Of a DNA stretch of 64,000 nt, positions 43,801 through 51,274 are shown piece by piece. How positions within the stretch are numbered: position 1 is the stretch's first letter; the number at the start of each line of letters is the position of its first letter. The stretch spans positions 744,001 to 808,000 of the forward strand of contig NZ_OZ242363.1 of the NCBI RefSeq assembly GCF_965208895.1, in the 5' to 3' direction. Origin of the DNA: Poriferisodalis sp965208895. Its GTDB lineage: Bacteria > Actinomycetota > Acidimicrobiia > Acidimicrobiales > Poriferisodalaceae. A program made the position numbers and the translations under genes. A model generated the notes under the pieces. It was not told where the DNA came from, did no database searches, and worked only from the letters and a program-made list of their open reading frames with translations.

Positions 43801-43950
43801 CTCGATCTCGTTCGCCATCTGGGCGTCGTAGCGATACGGCGGAAGCCCCTCAGCGCCGGCCCCCGCACCTGACCGCCCAGCCGTCTGCGCCCACTCAGCA
43901 TCGGCGGCTGCCGCCGCGCCCGAGGTCACCGTCTGCGGCGGGGAATCCAT
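40894..43950 (-). CDS. leuS: Leucyl-tRNA synthetase
   Basis: A class Ia synthetase of 1018 residues, longer than the usual 860-970. The HIGH motif is LHVGHPLGY in DMFPYPSGSGLHVGH, and the KMSKS motif is KMGKSLRN near the C-terminal third. The extra length comes from an N-terminal extension of about 40 residues before YRYDAQMANEIELRW and from an acidic Gly/Asp-rich insert (SADAGTGTDGATAPDGDGSN) in the editing domain. The start is uncertain: the YRYDA segment is conserved, so the true N-terminus is at or upstream of it. Confidence 0.93.
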   Translation of the reverse strand: MDSPPQTVTSGAAAAADAEWAQTAGRSGAGAGAEGLPPYRYDAQMANEIELRWQQRWRSDGTYHTPNPSSPLAGSTDGITGDAPLSSTASAAGGPKLFIMDMFPYPSGSGLHVGHPLGYIGTDVYARFKRMCGYVVLHPMGYDAFGLPAEEHARQTGEHPRINTEQNIANMSRQLARLGLGHDDQRSLATTDVEYYRWTQWIFLQIFNSWYDIESDKARPIAELIELFETGNKATTSGTAWGDMDDVERRLELDEHRLAYLGEAPVNWCPALGTVLANEEVTNEGRSDRGNHPVFRRPMKQWMMRITAYADRLLADLDRVNWFESVKIMQRNWIGRSEGAFISFAVDSADAGTGTDGATAPDGDGSNDSGPDCSDPQGRDAIDGGPSDAIRVIEVFTTRPDTIYGTTAMLLAPEHPLVDKIVADEWPSGTDPRWTGGAATPREALEAYRAQASSMTDLQRQTERDKTGVWLGVNCHVPTTGKPVPVFVADYVLIDYGTGAVMSVPGEDQRDWDFSVKFGLPIMRTVAPPPDFDGEAYDGGGLAINSEFLNGLEKADAIEAICDWLEDHGCGRRTVTYKLRDWLFSRQRYWGEPFPIVYDETGLPLAVPESELPVELPELIDWAPRALDESSDPEPPLGRATQWATAIYDLGDGERTYSRELSTMPQWAGSCWYYLRYLDPTNDDVLVDPDVERYWMSDAAGGVGGVDLYVGGVEHAVLHLLYARFWHKVLYDLGHVSGPEPFGRLYNQGYIQAAAYQDERGVYVEASDVVERDGKFFHEDSEVTRHFGKMGKSLRNAVTPDDIYGAYGADTLRTYEMFMGPLDQGRPWETHSVIGSHRLLQRVWRNLVDEQTGELTVTDSEPDADLERMLHHTIASVTDAMEDLRFNSAIARITELNNELTRRGEPTPWPVADVLVRLLAPLVPHLAEELWEKLGNTETVVYAPFPQADPALLVAETIEVPVQVNGKVRSRITVDAAISNEDLEAAALDDERIAQLTAGDDIRRVVTVPGKLVNIVVA

Positions 43951-44046
43951 GGCGGCAAGGATGCCACGGACACCGACAAATCCACGCGACGGCCGACGGC
44001 GTCCGCCGGGCCGACCGCCCAGTCGATCTGTCGCCGACTCCGCTGG

Positions 44047-44325
44047 CTACTTCGGCGATCCGTGCGCGTGGCGGTGAGCGCCGCCGTCAGGCGGCGCCAG
44101 GCACCTGTGCCTCATCCGTCGCAGGCAGGCACCCGCGACACACATCGAGATCAGTCCTCCGAGGCACGCGTTTACGACTGCCAACAGCACGAATGTGAGC
44201 AGCTCGCCATGCCATCGTGGGTCCTCAATCGCCCAGGAAACGAGCCACAAAACCAGGGTGCCGACAGCGACGAACCAACCGATCCGGTTCGCGGCCTTGT
44301 CGATGTTGTGCGTCGCCCAGCTCAC
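44047..44325 (-). CDS. Small membrane protein of unknown function
   Basis: About 92 residues from GTG 44325. Two membrane segments are clear: IGWFVAVGTLVLWLVSWAI and LLTFVLLAVVNACLGGLISM. The tail is basic and His-rich. The frame is open to 44691 but the upstream part overlaps mutA in antisense and looks non-coding. It diverges from mutA, with about 90 bases between the two starts. No family is recognised. Confidence 0.5.
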   Translation of the reverse strand: MSWATHNIDKAANRIGWFVAVGTLVLWLVSWAIEDPRWHGELLTFVLLAVVNACLGGLISMCVAGACLRRMRHRCLAPPDGGAHRHAHGSPK

Positions 44326-44415
44326 CGGTGCCGACCCCAAGATGCGAGGCGAGCGACGGCGCGGAATCACAACCGGGAACCTACTGGCCCGTGGCCCGTC
44401 GCTACCCTGCGGATC

Positions 44416-45990
44416 GTGCCTGCCCCGCGCTCCTTTTCGCTGGCCGCCGATTCCGACTTTGCGCATGTCGGTGGGGACGACTGGGAGGCCGCAGCCGAGG
44501 GCGCATTGCGCGGCCGGCCGCTGTCGTCGTTGGTGACAACGCTGATCGACGGCATCGAGGTCGCCCCGCTGTACACCGCCCATCGTCACGGCACCGACGC
44601 CGACCCTGCTGGAGTGCCGGGCGCTCCTCCCTTCGCTCGCGGTGCCGATGCGGCCGGCGGCTGGGGCGGCTGGGAAGTCCGCCAGATCCACGACATTCGC
44701 CTCGCCGGGACACCCGACGCCGTAGCGGTCGACACGACATCAGGCGTAGATGCGGTCACGGTGGCGCGTGGCTGGAGCGCCCCCAACGATGCGGCGCTGC
44801 TCGAAGCTGCTGTCGGCGACGCCGCCGGCGCCGGGACCACGATTCACCTGCAAGCCGGCATGTCGTCGGCGCACGCCGACGCCCTGCTGGAAGTGCTGCG
44901 CCGACGCGGTGCGGACCCCGAGCACACCCGGTCGTGGCTGGGCATCGACCCGATTGCGGCGGCTGCCAGCGATGCAGGCATCGACGGGGGCCGACTTGCT
45001 TCGCAGGGCGACGACCTCGTCCGCACATTCGAGGCAGCTGCGCGCAGCACCGCCGAGATCATCGTCGGCTGGCCTGCAACGGTGCCGATCGAGGTCGACG
45101 GATCGGTGCTCGCCGACGCGGGCTCGACAGACTCGACTGAGTTGGCAGCGATGCTGGCCTCGGGGGTCGCGTGGCTGCGCGCCTTGTGCGACGCTGCCCA
45201 AGGTCCGGGCTTGGCAATCGAGACAGCCGCACCCCTGCTCGGTTTCACGCTTTCGGCAGGGCCAGACCCGTTTGTGGCGACCGCCAAGTGCCGGGCGCTG
45301 CGGATGTGCTGGAGCCGTGTGCTCCGCGCGTGCGGCATGGACCTGTCCGGTGGCGGCATCTCGCTGCCGATGCAGATGCACGCTGTCACCTCGACGGCAA
45401 TGCTGAGCACCGTCGACCCGTGGGTGAACATGCTGCGCGCCACGACTGCCACCTTCGGCGCCGCCAACGGCGGGGTCGATGCCATCACGGTTCGCCCCTT
45501 CGACTCGGTCATCGCCGGACCCGCTTCGAGTGGGCTGGGGTGGCGCGTCGCCGCCAACACGCAGTTGATCCTCCGCCACGAGAGCCGTATCGGGTCGGTC
45601 ATCGACCCCGCTGGAGGCAGCTGGTACCTCGAAGACCTCACCCGCAAGACGGCGCAGGCTGCTTGGGAGCGGTTCCGCCAGATCGAAGCTGCCGGCGGCA
45701 TCTGCACGGCGATGAGCAGCGGCGAGATGGAAGCATCGATCGCCGCCGAACGGGCCCGACGCCATGAACGCGTCGACGCAGGCGACCAGGTGCTCGTAGG
45801 CGTCACCGAATTCGTGAGCGCCGAGGCCAAGCCGAGCGACATGGCAGCCGCTCGAACGGGCGACGAGCAAAGCCGCGGTGGCGGGGAAGCACGAAACCAG
45901 GTGACTGACGGCGCGGCAGGCAAACTCGACGGCGGGCTGGGCATCCACCGCTGGGCGGCACCCTATGAACGAGGAACGACAGCGTCATGA
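44416..45990 (+). CDS. mutA: Methylmalonyl-CoA mutase, small (beta) subunit
   Basis: A 524-residue non-catalytic partner of MutB, needed for the heterodimeric mutase that interconverts methylmalonyl-CoA and succinyl-CoA. The N-terminal segment GIEVAPLYTAHRHGTD mirrors the MutB substrate-binding start, and AGGSWYLEDLTRK is the shared C-terminal barrel signature. The family lacks the cobalamin DxHxxG motif, and so does this protein. GTG 44416 is chosen because the longer frame to 44062 overlaps the divergent membrane gene. Its stop overlaps the mutB start as ATGA. Confidence 0.93.
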   Translation: MPAPRSFSLAADSDFAHVGGDDWEAAAEGALRGRPLSSLVTTLIDGIEVAPLYTAHRHGTDADPAGVPGAPPFARGADAAGGWGGWEVRQIHDIRLAGTPDAVAVDTTSGVDAVTVARGWSAPNDAALLEAAVGDAAGAGTTIHLQAGMSSAHADALLEVLRRRGADPEHTRSWLGIDPIAAAASDAGIDGGRLASQGDDLVRTFEAAARSTAEIIVGWPATVPIEVDGSVLADAGSTDSTELAAMLASGVAWLRALCDAAQGPGLAIETAAPLLGFTLSAGPDPFVATAKCRALRMCWSRVLRACGMDLSGGGISLPMQMHAVTSTAMLSTVDPWVNMLRATTATFGAANGGVDAITVRPFDSVIAGPASSGLGWRVAANTQLILRHESRIGSVIDPAGGSWYLEDLTRKTAQAAWERFRQIEAAGGICTAMSSGEMEASIAAERARRHERVDAGDQVLVGVTEFVSAEAKPSDMAAARTGDEQSRGGGEARNQVTDGAAGKLDGGLGIHRWAAPYERGTTAS

Positions 45991-48275
45991 GCGTGGTGGC
46001 TGACTTCTCGAACCTGGAGCTCGACGATGCGGAGTCGCCAGAACGCCCTTCATCAGGCACGCGTGCGTTGCGGGCGGCATGGGCGGAGCGTTTCGCCGCC
46101 GAGACCGGTCGTTCCCCCGCTCCCCACGCCACCCCCGAGGGCATCGACGTTGCGCCGCTGTATACGGCCACTGACATCGCCGACCTTTACGACGGTGGAC
46201 CGGACCCCGACCGGGACGACCCCGTGGGGCGCACCTATCTCGACGGCTATCCCGGCTTTGCACCGTACCTGCGCGGCCCGTATCCGACCATGTACACAAA
46301 CCAGCCGTGGACGATCCGCCAGTACGCGGGATTCTCCACCGCCGAGGACTCCAACGCCTTCTACCGGCGCAACCTGGCAGCCGGGCAGCGAGGGCTGTCG
46401 GTGGCGTTCGACCTGGCGACCCACCGGGGCTACGACTCCGACCACCCCCGGGTGGCGTCCGACGTGGGCATGGCAGGCGTGGCCATCGACTCGATCCTGG
46501 ACATGCGCACCCTGTTCGACGAGATCCCCCTCGATGCCATGAGCGTGTCGATGACGATGAACGGAGCCGTGCTGCCGGTGCTGGCGCTCTATGTCGTGGC
46601 CGCAGAGGAGCAGGGCGTCGCGCCGGCCCAGCTCGCCGGGACCATCCAGAACGACATCCTCAAGGAGTTCATGGTCCGCAACACCTACATCTACCCGCCC
46701 CAACCCTCCATGCGGATCATCAGCGACATCTTCGAGTTCACATCCAAAGAGATGCCTCGCTACAACTCGATCTCGATCTCGGGCTACCACATGGGTGAAG
46801 CGGGGGCGACGGCTGACCTCGAGCTCGGCTACACGCTGGCGGACGGGCTGGAGTACCTGCGCTGCGGCATCAGCGCCGGCATGGGCATCGACGACTTCGC
46901 GCCGCGCCTCAGCTTCTTCTGGGGCATCGGCATGGACTTCTTCATGGAAGTCGCCAAGCTGCGGGCCGCCCGGCTGCTGTGGGCCAAGCTCGTCGCTGCA
47001 TTCGAGCCCGCCAACCCGCGGTCGACTTCGCTGCGCACCCATTGCCAGACCTCGGGCTGGTCGCTCACTGCCCAAGACCCTTACAACAACGTGGTGCGCA
47101 CGTGCATCGAGGCGATGGCTGCCGTCGACGGGCACACCCAGAGCCTGCACACCAACGCCTTCGACGAGGCGTTGGCGCTGCCGAGCGACTTCAGCGCACG
47201 CATCGCCCGCAACACGCAGCTGTTCCTGCAGCACGAAGCGGGCGCGACGCGGGTGATCGACCCGTGGGGCGGCAGCTACTACGTGGAACGGCTCACCGCA
47301 GAGCTGGCTGGGCGGGCAGCCGCACACATCGGCGAGGTGGAAGAGCTCGGCGGCATGGCCCGCGCCATCGAGGCCGGCATCCCCAAGATGCGCATCGAAG
47401 AAGCCGCAGCACGCACGCAGGCCCGCATCGAGGCAGGTCAGCGGACCGTGGTGGGCGTGAACCGCTACCGGTCTCAACTGGACACTCAGGTTGACATCCT
47501 GCGCGTCGACAACGCCGAGGTGCGCGGGTCCCAGCTGGCGAAGCTGGATCGCCTTCGGGCAGAGCGCGACGCCGATGCGGTGCGGCGCTCGCTGGATGCG
47601 CTGCGCGAGGTAGCGCGCTCCGGCACAGGGAACCTGCTCGCCGCATCCGTCGACGCAGCACGTTGCCATGCCACCGTGGGAGAGATCAGCGCCGCTATGG
47701 AAGACGTGTTCGGGCGGCACACTGCGCAGATCCGCACGATCAGCGGCGTGTACGGGAGCGAGATGACTGGCGACAGTTCTCAAGGCGCAGGCGGCTCCGA
47801 CGCAGGCGGCAGCACGAATCCGATGGCGGCCGCCGTCGATGCCGTGCGCAACCGGGCCGCCGCCTTCGGCGAGCGAACCGGGCGCCGGCCGCGAATTCTC
47901 ATCGCCAAGATGGGCCAGGACGGGCACGACCGGGGCCAAAAAGTCGTGGCGACCGCGTATGCCGATTTGGGCTTCGACGTCGACATCGGACCGCTGTTCA
48001 GCACACCCGCCGAGACAGCCCGCCAAGCGGTCGAGAACGACGTCCACGTGGTCGGCGCTTCATCGCTCGCAGCAGGACATCTCACGCTGGTTCCCGAACT
48101 GAGAGAAGCGCTGACGGCGCTGGGCCGGCCTGACATTCTCGTGGTCGTCGGCGGCGTCATCCCGCCTCAAGACTTCGACACGCTCCGAGCTGCCGGCGCG
48201 GCGGCCATCTACCCGCCGGGCACGGTCATCGCGCAAGCCGCAGCCGAGATGCTCGACCTGCTCGAGGCCGGCTGA
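45987..48275 (+). CDS. mutB: Methylmalonyl-CoA mutase, large (alpha) catalytic subunit
   Basis: A 762-residue adenosylcobalamin enzyme. The substrate-binding barrel has GYPGFAPYLRGPYPTMYTNQ, FDLATHRGYDSDHPRV and MTMNGAVLPVLALYVV. The C-terminal cobalamin-binding domain has the lower-ligand motif GQDGHDRGQK and a later GGVIPPQD. It follows mutA with a 4-base overlap. The chaperone GTPase gene meaB lies 700 bases downstream. The set supports propionyl-CoA catabolism or the methylmalonyl branch of carbon metabolism. Confidence 0.96.
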   Translation: MSVVADFSNLELDDAESPERPSSGTRALRAAWAERFAAETGRSPAPHATPEGIDVAPLYTATDIADLYDGGPDPDRDDPVGRTYLDGYPGFAPYLRGPYPTMYTNQPWTIRQYAGFSTAEDSNAFYRRNLAAGQRGLSVAFDLATHRGYDSDHPRVASDVGMAGVAIDSILDMRTLFDEIPLDAMSVSMTMNGAVLPVLALYVVAAEEQGVAPAQLAGTIQNDILKEFMVRNTYIYPPQPSMRIISDIFEFTSKEMPRYNSISISGYHMGEAGATADLELGYTLADGLEYLRCGISAGMGIDDFAPRLSFFWGIGMDFFMEVAKLRAARLLWAKLVAAFEPANPRSTSLRTHCQTSGWSLTAQDPYNNVVRTCIEAMAAVDGHTQSLHTNAFDEALALPSDFSARIARNTQLFLQHEAGATRVIDPWGGSYYVERLTAELAGRAAAHIGEVEELGGMARAIEAGIPKMRIEEAAARTQARIEAGQRTVVGVNRYRSQLDTQVDILRVDNAEVRGSQLAKLDRLRAERDADAVRRSLDALREVARSGTGNLLAASVDAARCHATVGEISAAMEDVFGRHTAQIRTISGVYGSEMTGDSSQGAGGSDAGGSTNPMAAAVDAVRNRAAAFGERTGRRPRILIAKMGQDGHDRGQKVVATAYADLGFDVDIGPLFSTPAETARQAVENDVHVVGASSLAAGHLTLVPELREALTALGRPDILVVVGGVIPPQDFDTLRAAGAAAIYPPGTVIAQAAAEMLDLLEAG

Positions 48276-48381
48276 CGGGGCAACCACAAGCCGGCTCGCG
48301 CAAGCCACTTCTGCATTCGAAGGCTCGCGGAACGGCCACTCCAGCGTCGAGCGTGGGCTCGCCGCCGGGGCTGCTGCCTGC

Positions 48382-48936
48382 TCAGCGGTGGCGGCCTCCC
48401 ACGTTGCGCACCTTCTTCTTGGCTCGAGCGGCGCGGTACGCAGTGCTTGAGGCGGCTCGCATGCTGCGCGGCGCAGCGACGAGCAGCGCATCGGCCTCAT
48501 CGAGGTGCTTGTGATAGCGGCGGTGCACCCAGAGCTTCTCGGTGCCCACGAAGATCTGCCCCCACGCCGAGCCGCGGATGCCGAAGGGCTCGACGCGCTC
48601 GATCCGGCTGAGCAGTTCCACCGGCTTGGCCGGTCTCAGGGCGCGGGTACGCATGACAACGACGTCTGCATCGGTGAGAGCCAAGAGCCGGTAGCGCGAC
48701 ATCGTCAGCACGGCGGCAGTCGCGAACACCGTCGTGGAGATCAAGCTGATCTGCACCCACGGCAGATCGACCGTGAGCACGATGCCCGCGAGTGCCCCCA
48801 CACTGATGACCAGCAACGAGAACGGGTGCAAGCCCCCTTGCGCAGGTACCAGCGAATGCACATGGTCGCCCTCGCCGAGGAATTCGTAAGCGGGATGTGT
48901 GCGATCCCCGGTGCGCAGTCGTTTCAGCAAACCCAC
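48382..48936 (-). CDS. Membrane protein with bacterial PH-like domain
   Basis: About 184 residues from GTG 48936. Two adjacent membrane segments (LLVISVGALAGIVLTVDL and ISLISTTVFATAAVLTM) are followed by a PH-like pattern: YRLLALTDADVVVMRT ... PVELLSRIERVEPFG ... WGQIFVGTEKLWVHRR. The tail is basic. The frame continues upstream to 49071, but that part overlaps meaB in antisense. It is transcribed away from meaB. Function is unknown. Confidence 0.65.
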   Translation of the reverse strand: MGLLKRLRTGDRTHPAYEFLGEGDHVHSLVPAQGGLHPFSLLVISVGALAGIVLTVDLPWVQISLISTTVFATAAVLTMSRYRLLALTDADVVVMRTRALRPAKPVELLSRIERVEPFGIRGSAWGQIFVGTEKLWVHRRYHKHLDEADALLVAAPRSMRAASSTAYRAARAKKKVRNVGGRHR

Positions 48937-48982
48937 ACGCCCATTCTGCCTCAGCGCCCCGGGTGCCGGTACGTTGCACTCA

Positions 48983-49981
48983 GTGGCCGACCACGCCCCG
49001 CCCGCCGACACTGCAGAACTCGCCGCTGGCGTGCGCGCATGTGATCGGGCTGCCATCGGCCGGGCGATCACTCTGGTGGAGTCACAACGACACGAAGACT
49101 TCGAGCCCGCACAGCAGCTGCTGGGCGAGTTGCTGCCCTACAGCGGCGGCGCGCATCGGGTGGGGATCACCGGCGTGCCCGGCGTGGGCAAGAGCACGCT
49201 CATCGAGTCGCTGGGCACAGCGCTCACGGGACAGGGCCACCGCGTGGCGGTGCTCGCCGTCGATCCCACCTCGGCGGTTTGGGGAGGCTCGATCCTCGGC
49301 GACAAGACCCGCATGACGTCGCTTGCGAACGATCCAGCTGCATTCGTGCGGCCATCACCCGCTTCAGGCCAGCTCGGCGGCGTCACGCGCGTCACCCGCG
49401 AAACGATCCTGGTGCTCGAAGCCGCCGGTTTCGACGTGGTGCTGGTGGAGACGGTGGGTGTCGGCCAGTCTGAGATTGCTGTTGCCGACATGGTGGATTT
49501 CTTCATCGTGCTGATGCTGGCGGGTGCCGGCGACGACCTGCAGGGCATCAAGAAGGGCATCTTGGAGATCGCCGATCTGATTGCGGTGAACAAGGCCGAC
49601 GGCGACAACGCCGCACGAGCCGAAGCGGCGGCGCGTGACTACCGCCTGGCTCTGCACATGACGCAGTCGGTCTCGCCGACATGGACGCCCCCCGTGATCA
49701 CGTGCTCAGGTTTGACCGGAGTCCGCCTCGACACACTGTGGGACCACGTGCTCGAACACCACCGTGCGATGACGGCCTCAGGCGAACTCGGTGAACGCCG
49801 AGCCGGCCAACGGGTTCGCTGGATGCACGCAATGCTCGCCGAACGCCTGCGTGCTCGCCTGGGGGCCAGCGTCCGCGATCTGCTGGCAGAAATCGAACAG
49901 CACGTGCATGCGGACCGGCTGACGCCCGCCGCCGCAGTGGATCAGCTGATCGCAGCCTTCGACGCCTCAGCCGGCGCGTAG
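48983..49981 (+). CDS. meaB: MeaB-type G3E GTPase, chaperone of methylmalonyl-CoA mutase
   Basis: A 332-residue GTPase that loads and protects the adenosylcobalamin cofactor of methylmalonyl-CoA mutase. The P-loop is GVPGVGKST, the metal/switch segment is VDPTSAVWGGSILGDKTRM, Walker B is VLVETVGVGQSE and the base-specificity motif is VNKADGD. GTG 48983 is used as start; 28 upstream codons overlap the divergent membrane gene. The stop codon TAG shares its last base with the first base of dispersed repeat copy F. Confidence 0.94.
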   Translation: MADHAPPADTAELAAGVRACDRAAIGRAITLVESQRHEDFEPAQQLLGELLPYSGGAHRVGITGVPGVGKSTLIESLGTALTGQGHRVAVLAVDPTSAVWGGSILGDKTRMTSLANDPAAFVRPSPASGQLGGVTRVTRETILVLEAAGFDVVLVETVGVGQSEIAVADMVDFFIVLMLAGAGDDLQGIKKGILEIADLIAVNKADGDNAARAEAAARDYRLALHMTQSVSPTWTPPVITCSGLTGVRLDTLWDHVLEHHRAMTASGELGERRAGQRVRWMHAMLAERLRARLGASVRDLLAEIEQHVHADRLTPAAAVDQLIAAFDASAGA

Positions 49982-50106
49982 AGGAAGCGCCAATAGGTGA
50001 ACCCTTCCGTTGTCGCACCAGTCGTTTCCCGCTCTTGTTCCCAATTTCCTTTGAGTCGGCGCTCACGGGCCGCTCGGGCCACGGCTTCGCCTATCGGCTC
50101 AGCCTC
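49981..50106. repeat. Dispersed palindromic repeat, copy F
   Basis: A full-length copy (126 bp). It begins GAGGAAGCGCCAATAGGTGA and ends GGCTTCGCCTATCGGCTCAGCCTC in two blocks, with the shared core CGCTCACGGGCCGCTCGGGC. It has a slightly different middle (CCCAATTTCCTTTGAGTCGG). It occupies almost the whole gap between the convergent meaB and nrdB stops and may act as a terminator. Confidence 0.85.
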
Positions 50107-50111
50107 CTAGC

Positions 50112-51230
50112 TCAGAATTCTTGATCGAAGGCGACGTCGCCCTCGATGCCGACCTGGTAGCTGGCGACTGTGCGCTCGAAGAAGTTCGTGAGTTCTTGCA
50201 CGTCCTGCAACTCCATGAACGAGAAGGGGTTCTTCGAGCCGTACTCCTTGGCGAGGCCGAGCTGGGCGAGACGCTGATCGGCGACGAACTCGAGATACGC
50301 CCGGGTGTCGGTCACCGACATGCCCGCCACACCGCCCGACAGCACGTCGTGTGCGAACTGCGTCTCGACGTCGACCGCTTCGGTGACCATCTGCCTGATC
50401 CGCTCGGCCAGATCCTCGTCGAACAAATCGGGTTCCTCGGCTCGGATCGTGCGAACGACTTCGAAGGCGAAGTTCATGTGCGCCGATTCATCCCGGAACA
50501 CCCAGTTGGTGCCGGCCGCCAGGCCATTCAGCAGCCCCTTCGACCGCAGGAAGTACACGTAGGCGAAGGCAGCGAAGAAGAACAGTCCTTCGATGCACGC
50601 AGCGAAGCAGATGAGGTTCAGCACGAACGCCTTGCGGTGCTCGGTGGTGGTGAGCCGGTCGACCGACCACACGCTGTCCATCCAGCGGAAGCAGAAATCG
50701 GCCTTGGCAGCGATCGAGGGGATGTTCTCGATGGCCGCGAATGCCGCCGCCCGCTCGGAGATGTCGGGGATGTAGTGGTCCAGCAGCGTCAGGTAGAACT
50801 GCACGTGCAGCGCTTCCTCGTACAGCTGGCGGCTCAGGTACATCCGAGCCTCAGGGCTGTTGATGTGCTGGTACAGGTTCAGCACCAAGTTGTTGGCGAC
50901 GATCGAATCGCCGGTCGCGAAGAACGCCACCAGCCGGTTGATGAGGTGTCGCTCAGCCGGTGCCAGCTTGCGGTTCAGGTCGACGATGTCGTCGGAGAAG
51001 TCGATCTCCTCCACCGTCCAGGTGTTGCGAATGGCATCGCGGTACATGTCGAAGAACTGCGGGTAGCGCATGGGCCGCAGCGTCAACTCGAAGCCCGGGT
51101 CCAAGATGTTGCGGCGACCCCGCAACCGGTCGGCGGCCGGGTCTGAAGCCGGGTCGGCTCGGGGAGCGCCGTCGGGATTCGGGTCGCGCAGGGGCGGGGT
51201 GAATTCGGGCTCTGGCTGAACAAGCGCCAT
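50112..51230 (-). CDS. nrdB: Ribonucleotide reductase class I, beta (radical) subunit
   Basis: A 372-residue di-iron protein that generates the radical used by NrdA. The ligand pattern is intact: Asp in ATGDSIV, Glu-x2-His in EEALHVQFY, Glu in ACIEGLFFF and Glu-x2-His in DESAHMNFAF. The tyrosyl-radical residue is present as the Tyr four residues after the first His (HVQFY), as in E. coli Tyr122. The C-terminal acidic tail EGDVAFDQEF would dock into NrdA. A ribosome-binding site GAGGA precedes ATG 51230. The nrdA gene lies 44 bases upstream, so the two are one operon. Confidence 0.94.
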   Translation of the reverse strand: MALVQPEPEFTPPLRDPNPDGAPRADPASDPAADRLRGRRNILDPGFELTLRPMRYPQFFDMYRDAIRNTWTVEEIDFSDDIVDLNRKLAPAERHLINRLVAFFATGDSIVANNLVLNLYQHINSPEARMYLSRQLYEEALHVQFYLTLLDHYIPDISERAAAFAAIENIPSIAAKADFCFRWMDSVWSVDRLTTTEHRKAFVLNLICFAACIEGLFFFAAFAYVYFLRSKGLLNGLAAGTNWVFRDESAHMNFAFEVVRTIRAEEPDLFDEDLAERIRQMVTEAVDVETQFAHDVLSGGVAGMSVTDTRAYLEFVADQRLAQLGLAKEYGSKNPFSFMELQDVQELTNFFERTVASYQVGIEGDVAFDQEF

Positions 51231-51274
51231 GAGGGTCCTCTATCGGTCGTGTGCCTCTTGGTGGTCGCGACGCC